NCBI GenBank assembly: GCA_001872265.1
Contig: MNWE01000005.1
Coordinates: 1-13,042, forward strand
DNA length: 13,042 bases
Reading direction: 5' to 3'
DNA from: Parcubacteria group bacterium CG1_02_39_15
Lineage (GTDB): Bacteria > Patescibacteriota > Minisyncoccia > Minisyncoccales > Paceibacteraceae
Shown: positions 7,159 through 12,914 of the stretch, one piece after another
Position numbering within the stretch: the stretch's first letter is position 1
How the letters are laid out: the number at the start of each line of letters is the position of its first letter
Made by a program: the position numbers and the translations under genes
Notes under the pieces: model-generated
Told to the model about the DNA's origin: nothing
The model's database searches: none
Seen by the model: the letters and a program-made list of their open reading frames with translations, nothing else

Positions 7159-7188
7159 TTGCTCGAAATCAGCATTATGCTGTATAAG
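7159..7188 (+). promoter_or_regulatory. Candidate outward-facing promoter carried by the MITE-like element
   Basis: TTGCTC (7159-7164) and TATAAG (7183-7188) are separated by 18 bp, matching 4/6 and 5/6 consensus positions. The predicted start near 7195 lies about 10 nt before the femX GTG at 7205. It could replace expression lost when the insertion separated femX from the upstream gene. AT-rich DNA gives chance matches often, so this is tentative. Confidence 0.35.
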
Positions 7189-7204
7189 ACAGACTTCTAA
7201 CGGG

Positions 7205-8218
7205 GTGGAAGTTAAGGAAATAACTAATAAAGATACTTGGGAGGGCTTTCTTTCAGGCCAGAGAGAAAAAACATTTTTGCAATCTTGGAATTGGGGGGAA
7301 TTTCAAAAGAAAATGGGCGGAAAGATTTGGCGGCTCGGAATATATGATGGTCGAGAACTGTTCTTGACCGTTTTGGTGGTAAAAGTGGAAGCGAAGAGGG
7401 GAAAGTTTCTTTTAATTCAGCATCTCTTAAAGACGCCGCCTAAAATTTTAGAAGTCCTCTTAGAGTGTCTGAAAAGGATCGCCAAAGAGGAAAATTGTAG
7501 CTTTGTTAGAATAGCTCCTTTATTTGAGCGGAACGAGGAAAGTCAAAAAATTTTTAAACAATTAGGCTTTAGAGAAGCACCTATGCATGCTAATGCTTAT
7601 GAGGCCACTTGGAAGTTAGATCTTAGTTCTTCGGACGAGGAATTACTCATGGGAATGAGGAAGACGACCCGTTATCTTATTCGTCAAGTCCAGAAAAATC
7701 AAGACATTACAGTTGAAATGAGCGAGAAATTAGACGATATTAATATTTATCAAAAACTTAATAAAGAGGTATCCCAAAGGCAAAAGTTTGTTCCTTTTTC
7801 TTCCGAATACATCAAGAACGAATTTGAGGTTTTTTCTAAGGACAATCAAGCTGTATTATTTTTCGGCAAACATAAAGGAGAAATAGCTGCCGCCGCCCTG
7901 GTTATTTATTGGTCGGGGATAGCTTTTTATCATCAGGCAGCTTCCAGTTCAAGATACGCCAAGCTTTCCATTCCATATTTACTTACCTGGGAAGCGATAA
8001 AAGAAGCTAAAAAAAGAGGATGTACTTTATTTGATTTCTGGGGATATGTAAATCCTCAAAAAGAGCCACAACACCCCTGGGCAGGCCCCACTCTTTTTAA
8101 AATGGGTTTTGGCGGTCAGGCCCATGAATATGTTAAGACGCAAGACCTTCCGCTTTCTAAAAGGTATTGGCTGATTTATGCTTTTGAAAAGGTTAGAAGT
8201 GTAAAGAGAGGCCTTTAG
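7205..8218 (+). CDS. FemX/FemAB-like aminoacyl (peptidoglycan bridge) transferase
   Basis: A 337-residue protein of the FemABX type, built of paired GNAT-like domains, which use aminoacyl-tRNA to add amino acids to the peptide stem of lipid II. Seen here are the N-terminal FLQSWNWGEFQKKMG segment, the middle MRKTTRYLIRQVQKN region, IAAAALVIYWSGIAFYHQAASS and the C-terminal LFDFWGYVNP and WAGPTLFKMGFGG strands typical of the family. Which residue is added is not evident. The start is GTG at 7205, with two of three bases inside the element at 7073-7206; removing the insertion with one GG restores ATG GAA GTT at the old start. TAG is 3 nt before ftsQ. Presence beside a Mur ligase and ftsQ supports a cell-wall role. 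Confidence 0.8.
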   Translation: MEVKEITNKDTWEGFLSGQREKTFLQSWNWGEFQKKMGGKIWRLGIYDGRELFLTVLVVKVEAKRGKFLLIQHLLKTPPKILEVLLECLKRIAKEENCSFVRIAPLFERNEESQKIFKQLGFREAPMHANAYEATWKLDLSSSDEELLMGMRKTTRYLIRQVQKNQDITVEMSEKLDDINIYQKLNKEVSQRQKFVPFSSEYIKNEFEVFSKDNQAVLFFGKHKGEIAAAALVIYWSGIAFYHQAASSSRYAKLSIPYLLTWEAIKEAKKRGCTLFDFWGYVNPQKEPQHPWAGPTLFKMGFGGQAHEYVKTQDLPLSKRYWLIYAFEKVRSVKRGL

Positions 8219-8221
8219 ACG

Positions 8222-9034
8222 ATGAAGCATGCTTATAGAAAACCTTATCGTGTTAAAAGGAGAAAGTCGATTTTCAAAAGTCGTTTTTTTTGGTTAGGAC
8301 TGCTCGTTTTTATTTTTATAGCCGCTCTTTTCTATACGCTTTTCTTTTTTGAGGCTTTTCAAGTAAAACAGATTACCATTGCCGGCACAGGAAGAGTTTC
8401 AGCAGAGGAGCTTCGGGACGCCGTAGAAAATAAATTAGAAAATGAGATACTATTTTTAAAAACAAAAAGCATATTTTTGATTAGCTCTCAAAAAATAAAA
8501 GAAGATATTTTGAGTAAATTCCCCCAGATAGCCAAAGTAGAAATCAAACGGACATCGCCCGACACTCTTTCCGTTTGGGTTGCAGAAAGAGCAGAGCTGG
8601 TAAGTTGGTGGCAAAAAGACACCTGCTTTTTGCTTGATGGCGAAGGGATAATCTTTGAAAAATGCCCTTCAGAAACAAGCTTAACCAAATTGTTAGATCA
8701 AAAGAACACTACCCCCTTAAACTTAGGAGAGAAGGTGATTGAAAAAGAGTATTTAGAAAAGATTTTAGAGACTCACCGAAGGCTTACCAACGAGCTTAAA
8801 ATTGAAGTGGAAGAAATGGCTGTTTTTTCTAATGAATTTGATGCCAAAACTCCCGAAGGCTGGAAGATTTATCTTAGTCCCGAAGAAGATTTAGATTGGC
8901 AACTCACTAAGCTCAGTCAGGTAATAGAAAAAGAAATTCCCCCAGAAAGGAGGAAGGATTTAGATTATATTGAGTTAAGATTCGGCAACTTCGCGCCCTA
9001 CAAATACAAAGAGGCAGAATCAATCATTGATTAA
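8222..9034 (+). CDS. ftsQ: Cell-division protein FtsQ/DivIB
   Basis: A 270-residue bitopic membrane protein of the divisome, linking early and late division proteins. It has a basic cytoplasmic start (KPYRVKRRKSIFKSR), one transmembrane segment (about 21-45), a POTRA domain (about 46-115: FQVKQITIAGTGRVSAEEL through KVEIKRTSPDTLSVWVAER) and a beta-rich extracytoplasmic FtsQ domain with LLDGEGIIFEKC and a C-terminal LDYIELRFGNFAPYK strand. The POTRA/FtsQ order and the 'R.P..l.v.V.ER' pattern are characteristic. It begins 3 nt after femX and is the last gene of the rightward unit. Its last 11 bp overlap the end of the oppositely oriented glycosyltransferase gene, and no terminator is visible beyond it. 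Confidence 0.88.
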   Translation: MKHAYRKPYRVKRRKSIFKSRFFWLGLLVFIFIAALFYTLFFFEAFQVKQITIAGTGRVSAEELRDAVENKLENEILFLKTKSIFLISSQKIKEDILSKFPQIAKVEIKRTSPDTLSVWVAERAELVSWWQKDTCFLLDGEGIIFEKCPSETSLTKLLDQKNTTPLNLGEKVIEKEYLEKILETHRRLTNELKIEVEEMAVFSNEFDAKTPEGWKIYLSPEEDLDWQLTKLSQVIEKEIPPERRKDLDYIELRFGNFAPYKYKEAESIID

Positions 9035-10811
9035 TGTAGTAGACGAAGATTGAGTAGCCAATTTTAGCAACTGGCTGATAGGCAGATAGCCATTGATAAT
9101 AACCAGTTGGCTGGTCAAATCCTGGACCGGGTTTACCCCATCCTCCTTGGAGGAGGGTGGCTGATACCGCCAAATAATTTCCCTTCGGAAAGTCTTTGGA
9201 ATCTCTTTGCCCCTGCCAAGGGACAAATTTTTCTTTTAAATAGTATTGAGCATCACCGCCTCCAAAATAGTCAACATAGATCTGCTGGTTTTGAGGCAGG
9301 TTTTTATCCACCCAATTTTTCAGCCTTTTAAGACCTTGACCCCAATCTAAGTTTGAATCAACCGTATAGATATAGCCACGATTTGGTCCGCCGGCCAATT
9401 CGTTAAAATAAGCCAGAAAATGAGGATAAATTGAGGCTACCGAAATTGCTTGCCAAAGCAGCAAGATTGCTAACCCCGCATATTTTATTTTTAAAAATGA
9501 CCTTTTCTCAGCTAAGTTTATGGTCATTCCGCTTACTAAAAGAAAAGCAAAAGGGAAGACCGGTAAAAGGTGTCGGACGCCAATATTAAGATTGGAAGCG
9601 AGAGAAGCTGCCCAATAAATTCCGATAAAGAGAAGCATAGAAAGCTCGGTAAAATGATTTTTTATCCAGCCCTTCTTTTTAAACAACCAGGCGGCGTATA
9701 AAAGCGAAATTATGGTTAAAATATGGAAAGCCAAAGGAACTTTTATGGAATAAACAATCGGGAAATAATTTTTCCAGCCGGCAGCTGAAATCTCTCCCAA
9801 AAAATAGGTGGTGTGGCCGCCAGCCCCTCTTTGCATCACTAAAAGAACCCCCAAAGCGTACTGAGCATAAGCTCTTAAAACTGGCTTATCAGCTAGCCAG
9901 GCAACTAAATTTGCCAGATTTCTGTTTCCGAAAGAAGAAAGTAAAAATTCAGTATCTTTCACTTGTCGTTCGGCAGGATAATTCCAGACATGGTATTGAT
10001 AGACCGGCCAGATCAAAACCATTCCGATTATCCCGACCAAAAGAGCTAAGCCAATATATTTAAAAACAGTTTTTATTCTCGGTTTAGTTTCAGAACAAAA
10101 ACAAGCCCAAGCAAGAGTTATTAAGGCGAAAAAGGGTACCAGTAAAACTAAAGAAAACTTACAAAGCATGGCTGCGCCAAAGGCAACGCCAGCAATAATA
10201 ATGTTCCGCTTGCCAGGATTTTTTAAGAACTTAATGAAATAATAAACGGCTATAAAAGCGCCAGCTGCTGCTCCCACGTCGGTAGTAACCAATCTGCCAT
10301 GAGCTAAAAAAGTGGGAGAGAAAGAAAAGAAAAATAAGGCCAAAAGGCCAGCTTTATTCCCAAATAGTTCCCTTGCCCACTTAAAAACATAAAATCCCAG
10401 CAGAATTAAAATCAAAACCATTGGAATTCTTCCCCAGAAAATCATTTTATCTGCCGGATTACCGGTTTTGTAGAGAAAATTATAACCGAATTCCCACTGA
10501 CCATTGATATCTTCTTTCCAGTCTTTAATTTCTGAAGGAAATTTTATTCCTTGGATGAAAAGCAAAGGGGCAGCCGCCAAGTCCTTTATCAAAGGTGGAT
10601 GTTCGGGGTTTAGCCGCATATCTTTCTGGGTTAAATAACTGTAGCCGGCTGGCAAGTGTGCCACCTCATCCATAGTGGCAGAATCGCCAGCCATACTGGT
10701 TACAGCCAAGGCAAACATCAACAACAAAAGGAAAGCAGCGATGACATTGGTTACCCGAGCTTTAGCGAAGGGTGAAGATGAACGAAGTTCCTCGCCTAAT
10801 TTATTTGACAT
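9024..10811 (-). CDS. GT-C fold membrane glycosyltransferase (PMT/ArnT-like)
   Basis: A 595-residue polytopic protein with roughly ten or more hydrophobic segments. Early in the sequence it shows the GT-C signature: an acidic pair in DSATMDEVAHL (Asp48-Glu49) in the first extracytoplasmic loop, followed by RLNPEHPPLIK (HPPL at 71-74), as in protein O-mannosyl- and ArnT-type transferases, which take sugars from polyprenyl phosphate on the outer face. FSFSPTFLAHGRLVTTDV and the C-terminal SNLDWGQGLKRL segment also occur in such proteins. Acceptor and sugar are unknown. Residues about 7-21 (ELRSSSPFAKARVT) are encoded by a palindromic repeat. The ATG overlaps the end of the upstream GT-C gene by 11 nt and is preceded by an AAGGGG 10 nt away, so the pair is translationally coupled. 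Confidence 0.82.
   Translation of the reverse strand: MSNKLGEELRSSSPFAKARVTNVIAAFLLLLMFALAVTSMAGDSATMDEVAHLPAGYSYLTQKDMRLNPEHPPLIKDLAAAPLLFIQGIKFPSEIKDWKEDINGQWEFGYNFLYKTGNPADKMIFWGRIPMVLILILLGFYVFKWARELFGNKAGLLALFFFSFSPTFLAHGRLVTTDVGAAAGAFIAVYYFIKFLKNPGKRNIIIAGVAFGAAMLCKFSLVLLVPFFALITLAWACFCSETKPRIKTVFKYIGLALLVGIIGMVLIWPVYQYHVWNYPAERQVKDTEFLLSSFGNRNLANLVAWLADKPVLRAYAQYALGVLLVMQRGAGGHTTYFLGEISAAGWKNYFPIVYSIKVPLAFHILTIISLLYAAWLFKKKGWIKNHFTELSMLLFIGIYWAASLASNLNIGVRHLLPVFPFAFLLVSGMTINLAEKRSFLKIKYAGLAILLLWQAISVASIYPHFLAYFNELAGGPNRGYIYTVDSNLDWGQGLKRLKNWVDKNLPQNQQIYVDYFGGGDAQYYLKEKFVPWQGQRDSKDFPKGNYLAVSATLLQGGWGKPGPGFDQPTGYYQWLSAYQPVAKIGYSIFVYYINQ
10753..10790 (-). repeat. In-frame palindromic element at the N-terminus of the GT-C gene
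   Basis: On the minus strand it reads GAAC-TTC-GTTC-ATCT, then CCCTTCGCT, then GCTCGGGT. It aligns over its length with the element at 6804-6847: the 14-mer GATGAACGAAGTTC is common to both (plus strand 6804-6817 and 10777-10790) because the hairpin is palindromic. It is read as LRSSSPFAKARVT, against ERSSSLALRSARAT in the other copy. Flanking codons align in the same phase, with a compensated one-base shift in the middle. Confidence 0.7.
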
Positions 10812-12306
10812 ATGATTTTATCCCCTTTACTTCTTGAATTTCTCCACCGGGAAATTTCAGCTCCAGTTCTTGGAATAACCCCTCCTCGTATTTCATTGGC
10901 ACAATAACTGTTTTTTCCTTAATTTCAATTTGATTTAAATTTTCCGGCAATAAATAGACTGCCTCGGGTTTTCCATATTTCGTTCTTTCAATAAACATCA
11001 CAGTTTGAGCTGGCATGGGAATGCCGTCAACCAATACGCCAGATTGATTTACTATGACATATTTTTGAGTTTCTGGAGGCAGGGAATTTAGATAATTGCC
11101 GATTTCAACATAATCCCTAGCAAAAGCTGCTTTGACTTCGGGGCGATTGGCCCATTGAATAAAATATCTGCTGAACTGGACAAAGCCCACTATTACAAAA
11201 AAGATACAGCCAATAGATAAAATTACCTTTTTATTTTTTTGGCTTATCCATTGGTAGCTATACCAACCGCCCAAGCCGGCAAAAATGTATACTACCGGAA
11301 TAACGCCAATCGCTCTTAGGGCGTGGGGAATGCCTTCGGCAGTTAAAACAGCTGGCAAAAGCATAATAAAGAACCACAAAACCAATAATAAATAGCTGAG
11401 AGATTTCTTTATTTGCTTAATTGAAATGAATAGCCCTATTAAAAACAGTATTCCCACTAAAAAACAAAGTTGGGGAGAGGCAGAAAAATTATGGCGCCAA
11501 TTGGGATCGCCATAAAAATTGAACATTGCTAAGTGTTTTATCAGACTTTCTCCCAGGGCTTTAATCGGGCTGGGTTGAGCAAAGATTGAGACTCCGCCAG
11601 CCCGGCTGATAAAATCTTGGGGATTTTGGAGAAAATAAACTCCGATAGGCAGAGCAACCAGAAAAGCCAAAATTAAAAAACAGGCAATTTGAGGAAGGAA
11701 TTTTCTTTGAAATAACAAGATTATAATTATCAATAAGGCGGCCACTCGAAAAGAGATATAGGTGTGGAAACCTAAACCAAAGAACAATCCGGCGATTGCA
11801 AAATCTAAAAATTTCCGGGTTCTAAACCCTCTAAATAAAAAATAAAATAAGAAAACCAAAACAAAAGGAACTAAAATTGCCCTGAAATCAATCCTTGAGA
11901 AATTCACATGCCAGAAAGAAGTGGCAAGGAAAAAACTTGAAAGCAGGGCAATGGCACAGGAAACATTCTCGCCCCGTTTTAAAAACAGCTCTTTTGTCAG
12001 AAGATACAATCCTAAAACCGTTAAAATTCCGATGATAGCAGGAACAATTTTAAAGGACCAAATCGAGATACCAAAAAGAGAAAAAGACAGGGCAATTAAG
12101 CTCATAAACAACCCTTCCCGACCATTGTTTTCTGGATAAAATATTCTGCCCGGTTCAGAAACCGCCTGATTGCCGTTAATGGCTTCATCGGGATAAAGTC
12201 CGGGCGGAATTGAATCTAATTGCCAAACACGAAAAAAAACAGCTATCCCAAGAACAACTATAAGGCCTACCAATATTGCCAACCTCGGTTTGATAAGATT
12301 TTGCAT
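10801..12306 (-). CDS. GT-C fold membrane glycosyltransferase
   Basis: A 501-residue polytopic membrane protein, about ten hydrophobic segments and a soluble C-terminal region of around 110 residues. The first loop after TM1 carries IPPGLYPDEAINGNQA with the acidic pair Asp40-Glu41, followed by NNGREGLFMSL, the arrangement of GT-C enzymes that use polyprenyl-phosphate sugars. SSFFLATSFWHVNFSRIDFRAILVP is also typical of this group. It is distinct from the downstream gene in sequence and length, so the two are not a recent tandem duplication. The ATG at 12306 is favoured because the promoter boxes sit immediately upstream. It is the first gene of a leftward pair and ends TAA overlapping the next ATG by 11 nt. 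Sugar and acceptor are unknown. Confidence 0.82.
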   Translation of the reverse strand: MQNLIKPRLAILVGLIVVLGIAVFFRVWQLDSIPPGLYPDEAINGNQAVSEPGRIFYPENNGREGLFMSLIALSFSLFGISIWSFKIVPAIIGILTVLGLYLLTKELFLKRGENVSCAIALLSSFFLATSFWHVNFSRIDFRAILVPFVLVFLFYFLFRGFRTRKFLDFAIAGLFFGLGFHTYISFRVAALLIIIILLFQRKFLPQIACFLILAFLVALPIGVYFLQNPQDFISRAGGVSIFAQPSPIKALGESLIKHLAMFNFYGDPNWRHNFSASPQLCFLVGILFLIGLFISIKQIKKSLSYLLLVLWFFIMLLPAVLTAEGIPHALRAIGVIPVVYIFAGLGGWYSYQWISQKNKKVILSIGCIFFVIVGFVQFSRYFIQWANRPEVKAAFARDYVEIGNYLNSLPPETQKYVIVNQSGVLVDGIPMPAQTVMFIERTKYGKPEAVYLLPENLNQIEIKEKTVIVPMKYEEGLFQELELKFPGGEIQEVKGIKSYVK

Positions 12307-12311
12307 ATATT

Positions 12312-12344
12312 ATATTATTTTACCAGCTTCGTCTTTGCAAGCAA
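12312..12344 (-). promoter_or_regulatory. Candidate promoter of the leftward glycosyltransferase pair
   Basis: Two overlapping readings on the minus strand: TTGCAA (12340-12335), 17 bp, TAATAT (12317-12312), ending 5 nt before the ATG; or TTGCTT (12344-12339), 16 bp, TAAAAT (12322-12317), ending 10 nt before it. Either predicts a very short or absent leader. The very AT-rich sequence prevents choosing between them. Confidence 0.45.
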
Positions 12345-12346
12345 AG
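12333..12346. promoter_or_regulatory. Palindrome CTTTGC-AA-GCAAAG between divergent promoters
   Basis: A perfect 6-bp inverted repeat with a 2-bp centre covers both candidate -35 boxes of the leftward promoter and lies 9 bp upstream of the grpE -35 box. It could be an operator serving both directions. It bears no resemblance to the CIRCE heat-shock operator. Chance is possible at this length. Confidence 0.3.
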
Positions 12347-12355
12347 GCTCGGCAC

Positions 12356-12384
12356 TTGATTTTTGGCAAAAAATTGTCTAAAAT
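12356..12384 (+). promoter_or_regulatory. Sigma70-type promoter of grpE-dnaK
   Basis: TTGATT (12356-12361), 17-bp spacer, TAAAAT (12379-12384). The ATG of grpE follows after 8 nt, so the predicted transcription start is at or within 2-3 nt of the start codon and no Shine-Dalgarno site fits. The arrangement nearly duplicates the lysS promoter: same spacer and same -10 hexamer. Confidence 0.6.
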
Positions 12385-12392
12385 ATAAAGAT

Positions 12393-12905
12393 ATGGAGGC
12401 CAAAAAGGAGCCAAGTTCAGAGGAATATATATCTCGGGAGTTAGAAACGTGCCAAAAGCAAAAAGAGGAATATTTAGCTGGCTGGCAGCGTTCGCGAGCT
12501 GACTTTTTGAATTATAAAAAAGAAGAGATGGAAAGAATTGGAGAGCTCTTAAAGTATGCTGGAGAAGAATTGGTCTTGAAAATTTTGCCAATTTTAGATA
12601 ATTTTGAAATTATTGAGAAGAAATTACCGGACGACCTAAGGAAAGACGATAATATAAAAGGATTATTGCTGATAAAAAATCAGCTCCTGGATTTCTTAAA
12701 ATCGCAGGGCGTGGAAGAAATCAAATCTCAAGGCCAGAAATTCGATCCTAATTTTCACGAAGCGGTCGAGGAAGTAGGGTCTGACCCTGCTAAAGCTACG
12801 GCGGGGAAGGAAGCCGAACCAAGGACAATTGTTGAAGAAATCCAAAAAGGTTATAAAATAAATGGCAGGTTATTAAGGCCCGCCAAAGTAAAAATAAGTA
12901 AATAA
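12393..12905 (+). CDS. grpE: GrpE, nucleotide exchange factor of DnaK
   Basis: A 170-residue protein that releases ADP from DnaK. A charged N-terminal helix (about 1-60, CQKQKEEYLAGWQRSRADFLNYKKE) forms the dimeric coiled coil, followed by ELVLKILPILDNFE, the FLKSQGVEEI region, FDPNFHEAVEEV and the C-terminal beta-wing ending EEIQKGYKINGRLLRPAKVKISK, all family hallmarks. The ATG at 12393 is chosen over an in-frame TTG at 12363, which lies upstream of the promoter -10. Between EEV and TIVEEI the linker is 16 residues (129-144), about twice the common length, and includes a palindromic segment (12777-12815) that may be another in-frame insertion. dnaK follows after 9 nt. Confidence 0.95.
   Translation: MEAKKEPSSEEYISRELETCQKQKEEYLAGWQRSRADFLNYKKEEMERIGELLKYAGEELVLKILPILDNFEIIEKKLPDDLRKDDNIKGLLLIKNQLLDFLKSQGVEEIKSQGQKFDPNFHEAVEEVGSDPAKATAGKEAEPRTIVEEIQKGYKINGRLLRPAKVKISK
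12777..12815 (+). repeat. Possible in-frame palindromic insertion in grpE
   Basis: GGGTCTGACCC (12777-12787) is a perfect 11-nt palindrome, followed by TGCTAAAGCTACGGCGGGG, more GC-rich than the surrounding gene. It encodes GSDPAKATAGKEA in the usually short loop of the GrpE beta-wing domain. No second copy is in this window, so assignment as a mobile repeat rests on the extra length, base composition and palindrome. Confidence 0.4.
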
Positions 12906-12914
12906 AATAAATCT

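Larger units (their letters stand above)
7073..7206. mobile_element. MITE-like element with 16-bp perfect terminal inverted repeats
   Basis: ACCCCGTTAGAAGTCT (7073-7088) and its exact reverse complement AGACTTCTAACGGGGT (7191-7206) bound a 134-bp segment with no coding capacity. Flanking GG at 7071-7072 and 7207-7208 looks like a 2-bp target duplication. Inside are a perfect 13-bp A/T-rich stem-loop (7093-7123), a further copy of the outer 9 bp (TAACGGGGT, 7132-7140) and a small hairpin CAGCATTATGCTG (7170-7182). No transposase is encoded, so mobilisation would need one elsewhere. I do not recognise the family. Its left end provides the stop of the upstream gene and its right end most of the femX start codon. 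Confidence 0.85.

Noticed and set aside
7073..7206. A small gene or structured RNA gene in the gap between the fusion gene and femX.
   Set aside because: No meaningful reading frame is present, and the perfect terminal inverted repeats with GG duplication are better explained by insertion.
9141..9154. TCCTCCTTGGAGGA palindrome inside the GT-C gene as another inserted element or a ribosome-binding site.
   Set aside because: It encodes LLQGGW in a region that reads as normal protein sequence, has no relative in this window, and no start codon follows at a suitable distance.
9024..12306. Tandem duplication origin for the two GT-C genes.
   Set aside because: They share only the general fold signature (an early acidic pair); lengths, loops and C-terminal regions differ.
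12363..12392. An upstream TTG start adding 10 residues to GrpE.
   Set aside because: It falls in the spacer of the promoter, so it would not be transcribed from that start; the ATG at 12393 fits better.
12307..12392. CIRCE operator for HrcA upstream of grpE.
   Set aside because: No TTAGCACTC/GAGTGCTAA pair or close variant is present; GGCACTTG near 12352 lacks the partner arm.
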